Positions 52,660 to 63,456 of a DNA stretch of 64,000 nt are shown here, in pieces. The DNA is taken from assembly GCA_947378305.1 (NCBI GenBank), contig CANCJJ010000009.1, positions 1 through 64,000 of the forward strand, read 5' to 3'. Within the stretch, counting starts at the first letter, position 1. Every line of letters starts with the position of its first letter. Both the position numbers and the translations under genes were made by a program. Source of the stretch: Phenylobacterium aquaticum. GTDB taxonomy: Bacteria > Pseudomonadota > Alphaproteobacteria > Caulobacterales > Caulobacteraceae. Under the pieces are notes generated by a model that was not told the DNA's origin, made no database searches, and worked only from the letters and a program-made list of their open reading frames with translations.

Positions 52660-54234
52660 TTAAAACCGCAGGGTGCGCGCTTCCTTCACGTGGGGCAGGG
52701 CGCGGATCTTGCCGATCATGTCTTCGCTCAGGTCCTGGTCTATGCCGATCAGGGCAATGGCATCTTCACCCGCCGCAACCCGTCCCAGATTGAAGGTCGC
52801 GATATTGACCTGGGCTTGGGCCAGCAGGGCTCCCAGGCTGCCGATAAAGCCGGGTTTGTCGAGATTGTTCACATAGAGCATGGTCGGTCCGAAGGGGGCG
52901 TCCAGGTCCATGCCCTTGACCTCGATGATCCGGGGCGTGCCGGCCATGACCGACCCGGCGAAGGAGCGCTTGCCCATGGCGGTGGTGACCGTAATCCGCA
53001 CCAGGCTGTCATAGACCGGGCTCTTGTCCTGCTTGGATTCCGAGACCGTAATGCCCCGGTCCTTGGCCACGGCGGGGGCCGAAACCATGTTGATCTCGGC
53101 CAGCATGGGCCGCATGATTCCCGCCAGGGCCGCTGCCGTCAGGGGTCGGGTATTCAGCTTGGCCACTTCGCCCTCATAGGCAATGTCGACCGCCTTCACC
53201 TCGACATCGACCATCTGGCCGGCAAAGGCCCCCAGCCGTTCGGCCAGGGTGACAAAGGGCTTCAGCTTCGGGGCTTCTTCCGCCGTCACGGACGGGCTGT
53301 TGAGGGCGTTGGTCACGGCCCCGGTCAACAGATAGTCGCTCATCTGTTCGGCAACCTGCAGGGCGACGTTTTCCTGGGCCTCCATGGTCGACGCACCCAG
53401 GTGCGGGGTGGCGATGAAGTTTTCAGCCCCGAACAGGATATTGGACTTGGCGGGTTCCTCGACAAAGACGTCAAAGGCCGCCCCGCCCACATGACCGGAA
53501 TCCAGCAGGGGCCGCAGGGCCGCCTCGTCCACCAGTCCGCCCCGCGCACAATTGACGATCAGCACGCCCTTCTTGGTCTTGGCCAGGGTTTCCGCCGACA
53601 GGATATTGCGGGTCTTGTCGGTCAGCGGCGTGTGCAGGGTAATGACATCGGCCCTGGCCAGCAGATCGTCCAGCTCGACCTTTTCGACGCCGATCTCCAC
53701 CGCCCGTTCGGCGGACAGGAAGGGGTCAAAGGCGATGACCTTCATCTTCAGGCCATTGGCGCGATCAGCCACAATGGAGCCGATATTGCCGGCCCCGATC
53801 AGGCCCAGGGTCTTGGCATAGAGTTCCACCCCCATGAAGCGGTTCTTTTCCCACTTCCCGGCCTGGGTCGAGGCGTCGGCGGCGGGGAGCTGGCGGGCCA
53901 GGGCAAACATCATGGCAATGGCATGTTCGGCGGTGGTGATTGAATTGCCGAAGGGGGTGTTCATCACCACGATCCCGCGGGAGGTCGCGGCCGGAATGTC
54001 GACATTGTCCACGCCGATCCCGGCCCGGCCAATGACCTTCAAATGGGTGGCAGCGGCGATGACATCCTTGTCCGCCTTGGTGGCGGAGCGGACGGCCAGA
54101 CCGTCATAATCGCCGATAATCTTCAGTAATTCGTCCTTGGTCAGGCCGGTCTTGACGTCGGCATCAACGCCGCGCTGCTTGAAAATCGCAATGGCGGCGG
54201 GCGACAACTGGTCGGCAATGAGCACGCGAGGCAT
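52660..54234 (-). CDS. serA: D-3-phosphoglycerate dehydrogenase
   Basis: The 524-residue enzyme is the long form: catalytic and NAD domain (LGLIGAGNIGSIVADRA near 141-157; NCARGGLVDE; GAAFDVF; HLGASTMEAQENVA), an intervening domain and a C-terminal ACT domain (NIATFNLGRVAAGEDAIALIGID) that gives serine feedback. It makes phosphohydroxypyruvate, the first step of serine synthesis. serC lies 52 bp upstream on the same strand. Confidence 0.95.
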   Translation of the reverse strand: MPRVLIADQLSPAAIAIFKQRGVDADVKTGLTKDELLKIIGDYDGLAVRSATKADKDVIAAATHLKVIGRAGIGVDNVDIPAATSRGIVVMNTPFGNSITTAEHAIAMMFALARQLPAADASTQAGKWEKNRFMGVELYAKTLGLIGAGNIGSIVADRANGLKMKVIAFDPFLSAERAVEIGVEKVELDDLLARADVITLHTPLTDKTRNILSAETLAKTKKGVLIVNCARGGLVDEAALRPLLDSGHVGGAAFDVFVEEPAKSNILFGAENFIATPHLGASTMEAQENVALQVAEQMSDYLLTGAVTNALNSPSVTAEEAPKLKPFVTLAERLGAFAGQMVDVEVKAVDIAYEGEVAKLNTRPLTAAALAGIMRPMLAEINMVSAPAVAKDRGITVSESKQDKSPVYDSLVRITVTTAMGKRSFAGSVMAGTPRIIEVKGMDLDAPFGPTMLYVNNLDKPGFIGSLGALLAQAQVNIATFNLGRVAAGEDAIALIGIDQDLSEDMIGKIRALPHVKEARTLRF

Positions 54235-54286
54235 GGTCAGGGTCTCTCTTTTTAAACAGATGGAGTCAGGCGATCCGGCAGGCGGA

Positions 54287-55465
54287 TCAGGCCGGGGTCA
54301 GGTCTGAGGCCAGTTGGGCAAAGGCCCAGTCAAGCCAGGGCGTCAGGGCTTCCACGTCGGAGGTGTCCACCGTGGCCCCGCACCAGATGCGCAGGCCGGG
54401 CGGTGCGTCGCGATAGCCACCCACATCCAGGGCCACGCCTTCCTTGTCGAGCAGGGCGGCCAGCTTCTTGGCAAAGTCTGCCTGATCGGCATCGGACAGG
54501 GCGATCACCTCAGGGGCAACGACCTTGAGACAGACCGAAGTATTCGACCGGGTCGCGGCGCTCTCGGCCAGGAAATCCACCCAGCCGGTCTTGGCCACCC
54601 AGTCGGCCAGGACCGCCAGATTGCTGTCCGCCCGACCCTGCATAGCCGACAGGCCACCAATTTCTTCGGCCCATTTCAGGGCATCAATGGCATCCTCGAC
54701 GCAGAGCATGGAGGGCGTGTTGATCGTGGCCCCCTCGAACAGGTCCCGCGTCACCTTGCCCGCCTTGGTCATCCGAAACAGCTTGGGCATGGGCCAGGCG
54801 GGGGTATAGCTCTCCAGCCGCTCCACGGCCCGGGGCGACAGGATCAGAACCCCGTGCGCGCCTTCGCCACCCAGGGCCTTCTGCCAGGAGAAGGTCACCA
54901 CATCGAGCTTGTTCCATTCGAGGGCCTGGGCAAAGGCCGCAGACGTCGCATCGCAGATCACGATCCCGGCGCGATCGGCGGAAATGAAGTCCGCATTCGG
55001 AACCCGCACGCCAGAGGTGGTGCCGTTCCAGGTAAAGACCAGATCGGCGTCCGGATTGACCCGGCTGAGGTCGGGCAGGGCCCCATAGGGCGCTTCAAGC
55101 ACCTCTGCGGGCAGTTTCAGTTGTTTGACGACATCCGTCACCCAGTCCTTGCCGAAGCTCTCAAAGGCCAGCATCTGGATGGGGCGCGGGCCCAGCATGG
55201 ACCACATGGCCATTTCCACGGCCCCGGTATCGGACCCGGGCACAATGCCGATCAGGTAATCGTCCGGCACGTCCAGCACGCGGCGGGTGCGGTCAATCGC
55301 CTCTTGCAGGCGCATCTTGCCGGGCTTGGACCGGTGCGACCGGCCCAGAACGGCATTCTGGAGATTTTGTGGAGACCAGCCGGGGCGCTTGGCGCAGGGC
55401 CCGGAGGAAAATTCAGGCCGCGCAGGACGCATGGCCGGTTTCAAGCCCGATGTCGGGGTCGTCAT
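54287..55465 (-). CDS. serC: Phosphoserine aminotransferase
   Basis: The 392-residue PLP enzyme is of the alphaproteobacterial/archaeal SerC type: [15 protein letters not shown] near the start and the PLP lysine in [18 protein letters not shown]. It converts phosphohydroxypyruvate and glutamate to phosphoserine. ATG 55465 is preceded by GGGAG eight bases upstream. It is the first gene of serC-serA, with a structured leader. Confidence 0.93.
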   Translation of the reverse strand: MTTPTSGLKPAMRPARPEFSSGPCAKRPGWSPQNLQNAVLGRSHRSKPGKMRLQEAIDRTRRVLDVPDDYLIGIVPGSDTGAVEMAMWSMLGPRPIQMLAFESFGKDWVTDVVKQLKLPAEVLEAPYGALPDLSRVNPDADLVFTWNGTTSGVRVPNADFISADRAGIVICDATSAAFAQALEWNKLDVVTFSWQKALGGEGAHGVLILSPRAVERLESYTPAWPMPKLFRMTKAGKVTRDLFEGATINTPSMLCVEDAIDALKWAEEIGGLSAMQGRADSNLAVLADWVAKTGWVDFLAESAATRSNTSVCLKVVAPEVIALSDADQADFAKKLAALLDKEGVALDVGGYRDAPPGLRIWCGATVDTSDVEALTPWLDWAFAQLASDLTPA

Positions 55466-55473
55466 GATGATAG

Positions 55474-55514
55474 CTCCCATCCTTACAGATGAGCAGCGCC
55501 CCGTTGGGGGGGCG
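55474..55514 (-). promoter_or_regulatory. Structured serC leader (serC RNA motif-like)
   Basis: On the minus strand a hairpin CGCCCC/GGGGCG (55514-55497) is followed by a second weak hairpin in which CTCATC (55493-55488) can pair with GATGGG (55481-55476), which overlaps the GGGAG ribosome site. This would link folding to translation. A serC RNA motif is known upstream of alphaproteobacterial serC; whether this is that motif needs a covariance-model match. Confidence 0.35.
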
Positions 55515-55610
55515 TGGCCCGCCGCCGAAAGACCCTTGATCCGGTCCGGACGCAAGAAAATTCTGCACGGGTGACTATTTTTTTAGCAGATCAAAAACCC
55601 AGTTCGGCCC

Positions 55611-56180
55611 TCAAACCTCAATGCGGATTTCCGGCCAGCGGGCCTGTGTGGCCTGCGCAATTCGGGCAAACCCGGTGCCGTTGGGCCGCAAGGGATTGGG
55701 GCGCAGCCGCAGGTCGAAAATATCTTCCAGGCCAAAGGGGGCGACGATCCGCAGGCTCTCGTCCGGGGCCAGCCAGACCCCCACGGCAAACATCGGGCTG
55801 ACGAATCGGCTCAGCGCCGCCGCCGTGCTCTCCAGGGGGGTATAGGGCTCGCCGAATCTCTGTTCGAACCAGAGGTGGACCCGGGCCTGGTTCCTCACCT
55901 CGACCTTGTCGCGCAAGGGGGGCTCAAAGGCCGCCGCCACCCGCTTGATGACGCGGTCCTCGGCCTCATAGGACAGGTCCGACCCGTCAAAATAGCCCAG
56001 GTCGTAATCCTTGATCCCATAGTCGGGCTCACGTCCGGTCAGCTGGTTCAACACCCGCTGATAGACCGCGCCGGAAAAGATCAGCCCGTCCGGCAGGTCC
56101 AGGTCCCGGGCGGTTTCCAGAACCTGCATCAGGCTGGGCGTGGCCCGCACAATGGCGTCGAGTTGGCGGTCCAGGCTCAT
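55611..56180 (-). CDS. Nucleotidyltransferase family protein
   Basis: The 189-residue protein has the NTase-fold core: LIFSGAVYQRVLNQL, then the metal-binding aspartates in GIKDYDLGYFDGSDLSYEAED. This is the DUF925-type nucleotidyltransferase group of unknown substrate. Its ATG overlaps the thiD stop (ATGA), so it is translationally coupled to thiD. Function beyond nucleotidyl transfer is not predictable. Confidence 0.8.
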   Translation of the reverse strand: MSLDRQLDAIVRATPSLMQVLETARDLDLPDGLIFSGAVYQRVLNQLTGREPDYGIKDYDLGYFDGSDLSYEAEDRVIKRVAAAFEPPLRDKVEVRNQARVHLWFEQRFGEPYTPLESTAAALSRFVSPMFAVGVWLAPDESLRIVAPFGLEDIFDLRLRPNPLRPNGTGFARIAQATQARWPEIRIEV

Positions 56181-56983
56181 AGGCGTCCCTTCAGGGGCCA
56201 GGCGTGGTTGAGGGGGCCGTGGCCGGCCCCAAACCCCGGCGCCTGGAGAATGGCCTCCTGCACATAGGCCCAGGCGCGGGCCACAGCCTCCGTCAGCGTC
56301 AGGCCCTGGGCCAGACCGGTCGCACAGGCCGAGGCCAGGGTGCAGCCCGTGCCATGGGTGTGCCGGGTTTCGATCCGCACGCTCTCAAAGGCGCTCTCGC
56401 CATTGGCGGTCATCAGCAGGTCGATCACGCGCTCGCCCGCCAGGTGCCCGCCCTTCATCAGCACGGCCCTGGCCCCCAGCCGCAGCAGGGCCTCGCCCGC
56501 CCGGCGCTGATCGTCCAGACTCTCCACCTTGAGGCCCGTCAGCGCCCCGGCCTCCGGCGCATTGGGGGTCAGGAGCCAGGCCTTGGGAATCAAGAGGCTG
56601 CGAACCGCCTCGACGGCTTCGGGATCCAGCAGGGCCGCCCCGCCCTTGGCGATCATGACCGGATCAATCACGGTGGCCATGCCCGGCCAGTCGCCCAAAA
56701 TCCCGGCCACCGCCTCGACCATGTCGGTCCCGCCCAACATGCCGGTCTTTATGGCATCGGCCCCCACATCCTCCAGCACGGCGCGCGCCTGGGCCGTGAC
56801 CAGGGCCGGGGGCAGGGCATGCACCGCCTGGACACCCAGGGTGTTTTGCACCGTAACCGCCGTAATCGCCGTCGCGGCATAGCCGCCAAGCGCAGTCACC
56901 GTCTTGATATCCGCCTGAATTCCCGCCCCACCGCTGGAATCCGACCCGGCAAGAATGAGAACGCGTCCAAGGGCTCTGGTCAT
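56177..56983 (-). CDS. thiD: Hydroxymethylpyrimidine (phosphate) kinase
   Basis: The 268-residue ribokinase-fold enzyme has ILAGSDSSGGAGIQADIKT (10-28), KTGMLGG near 98 and the anion-hole/catalytic motif THGTGCTLASACA near 224. It phosphorylates HMP and HMP-P in thiamine synthesis and salvage. No TPP riboswitch is visible upstream, and no other thi gene is in the window. Confidence 0.93.
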   Translation of the reverse strand: MTRALGRVLILAGSDSSGGAGIQADIKTVTALGGYAATAITAVTVQNTLGVQAVHALPPALVTAQARAVLEDVGADAIKTGMLGGTDMVEAVAGILGDWPGMATVIDPVMIAKGGAALLDPEAVEAVRSLLIPKAWLLTPNAPEAGALTGLKVESLDDQRRAGEALLRLGARAVLMKGGHLAGERVIDLLMTANGESAFESVRIETRHTHGTGCTLASACATGLAQGLTLTEAVARAWAYVQEAILQAPGFGAGHGPLNHAWPLKGRL

Positions 56984-57066
56984 GCCCCGCCGATAGCGCG
57001 GTTGACGGCGCTATGCACGGCAAATTCCCACCTTGCCCCCACCCCCACGCCCGTTAACCTCCCCCC

Positions 57067-57822
57067 ATGAGCAAGATTCAGAAGATTGCCCTGGTCACCG
57101 GGGCGGGGTCGGGGATTGGACGGGCTTCGGCCCTGGCCCTGGCGGGGGCGGGCTATGCGGTGGTTCTGGCGGGGCGGCGGGTCGAGGCGCTGGAGGCGAC
57201 GGCCCGGGCGGCGCCCAACCCCGATCTCATGCTGGTGGTGCCCACGGATATTTCAGATCCGGACCAGGTCACGGCCCTGTTTGACCGGATCGTTACGCGG
57301 TTTGGCCGGCTCGATGTCTTGTTCAACAATGCCGGCACCGGTGCCCCGCCCGTGGCCTTCGAAGACCTGGATATCGCGGCCTGGCGCCGCGTGGTGGATG
57401 TGAACCTGACCGGGGCCTTTCTCTGCCTCCAGGGGGCCTTTCGCGTCATGCGCGACCAGACCCCGCGCGGCGGACGGCTGATCAATAACGGCTCGATCTC
57501 GGCCCACAGTCCGCGCCCCCGCTCGGTGGCCTATACCGCCACGAAACACGCCATGACCGGCCTGACCAAGTCCGCCAGCCTGGATGGCCGGGCCTATGAC
57601 ATTGCCTGCGGCCAGATCGACATCGGCAATGCCGCCACCGACATGACGGCCCGCATGTCCCGGGGCGTGCCCCAGGCCGACGGCCAGCTTGCGGTCGAGC
57701 CGGTCATGGATGTTGACGCCGTCGCCCGGGCGGTTGTCTTCATGGCAGGCCTGCCCCTGGAGGCCAATGTTCAGTTCATGACCGTCATGGCCACCAACAT
57801 GCCCTTTATCGGCCGGGGCTAG
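57067..57822 (+). CDS. SDR family oxidoreductase
   Basis: The 251-residue dehydrogenase has the NAD-binding [15 protein letters not shown] (10-24), NNAG near 90 and the S-Y-K set in [24 protein letters not shown]. Substrate unknown. Divergent from thiD (83 bp). Its TAG stop shares CTAG (57819-57822) with the stop of folP on the other strand. Confidence 0.88.
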   Translation: MSKIQKIALVTGAGSGIGRASALALAGAGYAVVLAGRRVEALEATARAAPNPDLMLVVPTDISDPDQVTALFDRIVTRFGRLDVLFNNAGTGAPPVAFEDLDIAAWRRVVDVNLTGAFLCLQGAFRVMRDQTPRGGRLINNGSISAHSPRPRSVAYTATKHAMTGLTKSASLDGRAYDIACGQIDIGNAATDMTARMSRGVPQADGQLAVEPVMDVDAVARAVVFMAGLPLEANVQFMTVMATNMPFIGRG

Positions 57823-58622
57823 CGGCCTGTCTTGATGGCCTGCCAGACCTTCAGGGCCTGGACGGTCTCGGCCACATCGTGAACCCGCACGCCGGCTACG
57901 CCAGCGTCTGCCCCTGCCAGAACGGCGGCAAGGGACCCGCCCAGCCTGTCCTCGGGCGTGTCGCCTGCGGGATCGAGCTCTGCAATAAAGCGTTTGCGGC
58001 TGGCCCCCAGAAGGACCGGAAAGCCCAGTGCCACCAGGCGATCAAGCTGGGCCAGCAGGGCCAGGTTGTGCGCCAGGGTCTTGCCAAATCCAATGCCCGG
58101 ATCCAGCCAGATCCGCTCGCGCTTCACCCCGGCTTCGAGGGCCACCCGGGCGCGGTCGGCGAGAAAGCCCAGGACCTCGCCCACCACATCGTCATAGGCC
58201 GGGGCCTGCTGCATGGTGCCGGGCTCGCCCTGCATGTGCATCAAGATCACCTCACAGCCCAGCGCGGCGGCCATGTCGGGCGCGCCGGGGGCCTGGAGCG
58301 CGGTCACGTCATTCCACAGGCCTGCCCCGGCGAGGATGGCGGCCTTGGCCACCTCGGGCTTCATCGTGTCAATCGAGATTGGAATCCCTGACCGTACCCG
58401 GATGGCCGAGATCAGCGGGATGACCCGTCGCAATTCGGTGTCCAGGGGCACCGGACTGGCCCCGGGCCGGGTCGATTCGCCGCCAATATCCAGGATGTCC
58501 GCGCCCTGGCTGACCAGGGCCAGGGCCCGGGCCAGGGCTTCGCTCGACGCCAAATAGGTCCCGCCATCAGAAAAGCTGTCCGGCGTCACATTCAGAACGC
58601 CCATGACCTTCGGCTGGGGCAT
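57819..58622 (-). CDS. folP: Dihydropteroate synthase
   Basis: The 267-residue enzyme has [15 protein letters not shown] near the N-terminus and [11 protein letters not shown], both DHPS signatures, then [12 protein letters not shown] and GASRKRF. It joins pABA to dihydropterin pyrophosphate in folate synthesis and is the sulfonamide target. ATG 58622 lies ten bases after the ftsH stop; the ORF's more upstream start would overlap ftsH. The ftsH-folP order is widespread. Confidence 0.94.
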   Translation of the reverse strand: MPQPKVMGVLNVTPDSFSDGGTYLASSEALARALALVSQGADILDIGGESTRPGASPVPLDTELRRVIPLISAIRVRSGIPISIDTMKPEVAKAAILAGAGLWNDVTALQAPGAPDMAAALGCEVILMHMQGEPGTMQQAPAYDDVVGEVLGFLADRARVALEAGVKRERIWLDPGIGFGKTLAHNLALLAQLDRLVALGFPVLLGASRKRFIAELDPAGDTPEDRLGGSLAAVLAGADAGVAGVRVHDVAETVQALKVWQAIKTGR

Positions 58623-58632
58623 GGCCTCAGGC

Positions 58633-60540
<1,908 letters not shown>

Positions 60541-60659
60541 ATTGGTCCGTTCAGTTCGGCGGGTTTAGCTATGCCGGTTAAATAGGGATCAGCCGCGACA
60601 TTCACTAGGCGGATGTGTCCCTTGCAACCAAATTCCGTCAAAAAAAGCGTCCAGACAGC

Positions 60660-60687
60660 AAAAAGGCCGCGCGGTGACCGCACGGCC
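60660..60687 (-). terminator. Rho-independent terminator of rpsU
   Basis: On the minus strand GGCCGTGCGG, loop TCA, CCGCGCGGCC (one G:U pair) is followed by UUUUU (60664-60660). It lies 25 bases after the rpsU stop and before ftsH, so rpsU is a separate transcript. Confidence 0.88.
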
Positions 60688-60712
60688 CTCAATTTCTGCC
60701 GTCAGGACGGGA

Positions 60713-60946
60713 TCAGCGAACCGGCTTCTTCGGTGCGGGGATCAGGCCTTCGCGCTGGGCGCGCTTGCGGGCGAGCTTGCGGGCCCGACGCACGGCTTCC
60801 GCCTGCTGACGCGCACGCTTTTCAGACGGCTTCTCATAATGCACGTGCCGCTTCATTTCACGGAACGAGCCCTCACGCTGCATCTTCTTCTTCAGCGCCT
60901 TGAGGGCCTGATCGACGTTATTGTCGCGCACGAAAATCTGAACCAG
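60713..60946 (-). CDS. rpsU: 30S ribosomal protein S21, apparent CTG start
   Basis: The 77-residue product is S21: [20 protein letters not shown], then [14 protein letters not shown] and a basic C-terminus. Family members begin M-V-Q-(I/V)-(F/L)-V-R-D, and the codon at the Met position is CTG (60946-60944). AGGAG lies exactly eight bases upstream (60959-60955), supporting initiation there. No ATG or TTG is close; the nearest canonical alternative, GTG 60931, would remove four conserved residues, and the upstream in-frame ATG 61084 would add about 46 unrelated residues. Confidence 0.9.
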   Translation of the reverse strand: MVQIFVRDNNVDQALKALKKKMQREGSFREMKRHVHYEKPSEKRARQQAEAVRRARKLARKRAQREGLIPAPKKPVR

Positions 60947-61122
60947 AGGTATCTCTCCTGTCACCCGTTGCCGCTCGGCCTTGCCTTTGGGGCAGGGCGG
61001 CGAACGGAGAAAATGTCTTGTCCCAGCGGCAGTCCGTCCGGGATTGAGCGCGGCGAGATAGCAGACCCAAAGGCCCATGTCCACGGCGGACAGACTCCTA
61101 ATTACGGTCTATAGAGCAAATC

Positions 61123-61767
61123 ATGCGTGTTCCTGACCTCACATCCCCCGACTGGGCGGACCAGACCGAGCAAGCGGTGCTGGACCAGGCCCTGATCCTC
61201 GCCCCGAAAGCGGGCTGGACTCTGGCCATGGTGCGGGCCGCCGGTCTCGCCTGCGGTTTGACGGCCCCGGAGACCGATCTCCTGCTCCCGGGCGGGCCGG
61301 CTGACCTTGCCGCCCTCCTGTCCCGGCGACATGACGCCCAGGCCCTGGCGGCCCTGCCTGACCCTGCTGGCTTGAAGATCCGGGCGCGTATCCGCGCGGC
61401 CCTGGAGGCGCGGCTGGAGGCTGCCTCCCGGGACGAGGCCGCCGTCCGGCGCTGGGCGGGCTGGCTGGCCCTGCCCCGGAACCTGCCCCTGGCCCTTCGC
61501 CTGACCTGGGAGAGTGCCGACGGCCTCTGGCGCTGGGCGGGCGATCTGGCCACCGACGAAAACCATTATTCCAAGCGCGCCATTCTCTCCGCCATCCTGA
61601 TCTCCGCCCTGGCCCTGCGGCTACAGTCCGGGCGCGAGGCGGCCATGGCCTTTGTCGATGCGCGGATTGAGAACGTCATGGCCTTCGAGGTCTGGAAGGC
61701 GGGTCTGAAGCCGGGCGATCTGGTGCGGGATTTTGCCGCCGCCCTGGGCGCGCTTCGCTACAGGTGA
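61123..61767 (+). CDS. COQ9 family protein
   Basis: The 214-residue protein has a TetR-like helical fold of the COQ9 type: the segment LRLTWESADGLWRWAGDLATDENHYSKRAILS is the conserved block (TW.S.D.IW...GD.S.D.NyYtKR). COQ9 is a lipid-binding accessory factor in ubiquinone synthesis. It is divergent from rpsU by about 175 bp and followed 13 bp later by a small unknown gene. Confidence 0.88.
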   Translation: MRVPDLTSPDWADQTEQAVLDQALILAPKAGWTLAMVRAAGLACGLTAPETDLLLPGGPADLAALLSRRHDAQALAALPDPAGLKIRARIRAALEARLEAASRDEAAVRRWAGWLALPRNLPLALRLTWESADGLWRWAGDLATDENHYSKRAILSAILISALALRLQSGREAAMAFVDARIENVMAFEVWKAGLKPGDLVRDFAAALGALRYR

Positions 61768-61780
61768 CTTTCCAGGAATC

Positions 61781-62065
61781 ATGCCAGAAGAGGCCATGAC
61801 CAGCCCGCCCGGCCTTCCCGAATTTGACCTGCCCATGGTCTTCGCCGACGAGGTCGCGGGCCTTGGCTTTCAGGCCGGAACCTTCCGGGTAGCGCTTGCC
61901 GCCAATGTGGTTGACGAGACGGGACAGTCCCACCTCACCAAGTCCGGCTTTCTGATCCTCAGCCCCGACGCCATGCTCCACCTGCGCAGCCAGGTTGACC
62001 AGATGCTGCTGGAGCTGGCGAGCCGGGGCGTTCTCAACCTGCGCCCCGACAAGCTCGACGGCTAG
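61781..62065 (+). CDS. Small protein of unknown function downstream of COQ9
   Basis: The 94-residue frame (MPEEAMTSPPGLPEFDLPMVFADEV...) is acidic with a helical C-terminus and no signal peptide. ATG 61796 is an alternative start. Coding is supported by its tight spacing after the COQ9-like gene (13 bp) and protein-like composition; I recognise no family. It is convergent with the M20 peptidase, 22 bp away. Confidence 0.6.
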   Translation: MPEEAMTSPPGLPEFDLPMVFADEVAGLGFQAGTFRVALAANVVDETGQSHLTKSGFLILSPDAMLHLRSQVDQMLLELASRGVLNLRPDKLDG

Positions 62066-62087
62066 CCCAGGTTCCGGCGAAAGTAAC

Positions 62088-63350
62088 CTACCGGTTGGGC
62101 TTGGGTGTGTTCGCCGCCAGATCCATGATCAGCTTGGTCAGGAGATAGGTCCGGGGGGTCACCGACTTCAGGTCCACCCATTCCTTTTCCGAATGGAAAT
62201 CTCCACCCACCGGGCCCAGACCGTCCAGGGCCGGGGTTCCGGCCAGGTGGGCGAGGGCCGATTCCGAGGCCCCGCCATTGCCACCCGTTCCCAGGGTCAG
62301 GCCCAGGCCTGCATAAATCGCCTTGGCCCGCTCGGCCAGGGCGTCGGTTCCGGCATTGTTGGGCAGGGGCGGGAAGGATGTCTCCCGGGTGATGGTGACC
62401 TTGGTATCCGGTATGCTGGGCGTCCGGGCGCTGGTTTCGAAGGCGGTTTGCAGGGCCTCCAGATCGCTGTCCTGACGCACCCGCACATTGATCTGGGCCC
62501 GAGCATCCTCGGGGATGATATTATATCGGCTACCGGCCTGAAGAATGGTCAGATTGGCCGTAAGACCCGTCCCGGATTTCGGAAACGGGGTCAGGGTTTC
62601 CAGCTGGTGGATCAGTTCCACCGCGGCATTGCGCCCGTCCTGGGGGGCCACGCCGGCATGGGCGGCTCGGCCCTTGACGTCGATATTGATCGTGGCACTG
62701 CCCTTGCGCCAGACGGTGATCAGGTCGGGGGAATCACCCGGTTCGACATTGAGTTCGACATCATGGGACTTGACCAGGGCATCGATCAGATTGCGCGTGC
62801 CCGGAGAGCCCCGCTCCTCGCTGGTTTCGATCAGCAGGGTAATCTTGCCATAGCCCTTGAATTTCTGCCCCTGGAGGATTTCCAGGGCGGTGATGGCTTG
62901 CACAACGCCGCCCTTTTCGTCGCCGACGCCAGGACCCGTGAGCCGCTCACCGCTGACGCTAAAGGGCCGCTTCGCCGCCGTCCCGGGGCCGAAGACGGTA
63001 TCGATATGGCCGATGATCAGGATCCTGGCTTTTCCCGTGCCCGTCAGGGTGGCAACGGTGTTTTCGGGCAGACCGTCAATCTCTGCGGCATGGGTTTCCA
63101 CTGTGGCGCCCAGAGCCTTGAGACGTGCAGCCAGTATGGCGGCCACCTTGCGCCCGCCCTCCACATCGCCCGTTCCGGAATCGATATTCACCACGCTTTC
63201 CAGCAGTTTCAGCTGGCCCGCCTGTGCCGCCTGGACAGCGGCCCAGATCTTTGCATCCGGCTTGGGGCTCTTGGGGGCCGACAGGGCAGGACTGGCGAGG
63301 GCAGTGGTCGCCAGCAGGGCGAGGGTCGTGAGAAGGGTGTGCGGCCGCAT
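62088..63350 (-). CDS. M20 family secreted metallopeptidase (carboxypeptidase G2-like)
   Basis: The 420-residue protein has a signal peptide (MRPHTLLTTLALLATTALA) and M20 zinc-site text: IIGHIDTVFGPG, GPGVGDEKGG and IETSEERGSPG (catalytic and bridging acidic residues), with the dimerisation domain between. It resembles glutamate carboxypeptidase G2 and should act in the periplasm. ATG 63350 is preceded by GGAGTTTCCCC. Confidence 0.88.
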   Translation of the reverse strand: MRPHTLLTTLALLATTALASPALSAPKSPKPDAKIWAAVQAAQAGQLKLLESVVNIDSGTGDVEGGRKVAAILAARLKALGATVETHAAEIDGLPENTVATLTGTGKARILIIGHIDTVFGPGTAAKRPFSVSGERLTGPGVGDEKGGVVQAITALEILQGQKFKGYGKITLLIETSEERGSPGTRNLIDALVKSHDVELNVEPGDSPDLITVWRKGSATINIDVKGRAAHAGVAPQDGRNAAVELIHQLETLTPFPKSGTGLTANLTILQAGSRYNIIPEDARAQINVRVRQDSDLEALQTAFETSARTPSIPDTKVTITRETSFPPLPNNAGTDALAERAKAIYAGLGLTLGTGGNGGASESALAHLAGTPALDGLGPVGGDFHSEKEWVDLKSVTPRTYLLTKLIMDLAANTPKPNR

Positions 63351-63456
63351 GGGGAAACTCCAAAATCTGAGCCCCACAATGGCAATCCTGCGCCTGCGCC
63401 GCAAGTAACCTAGGCTCAGGTTTTGACGGGGTGTTGATTCGGTCGGGGAGCAGGGC

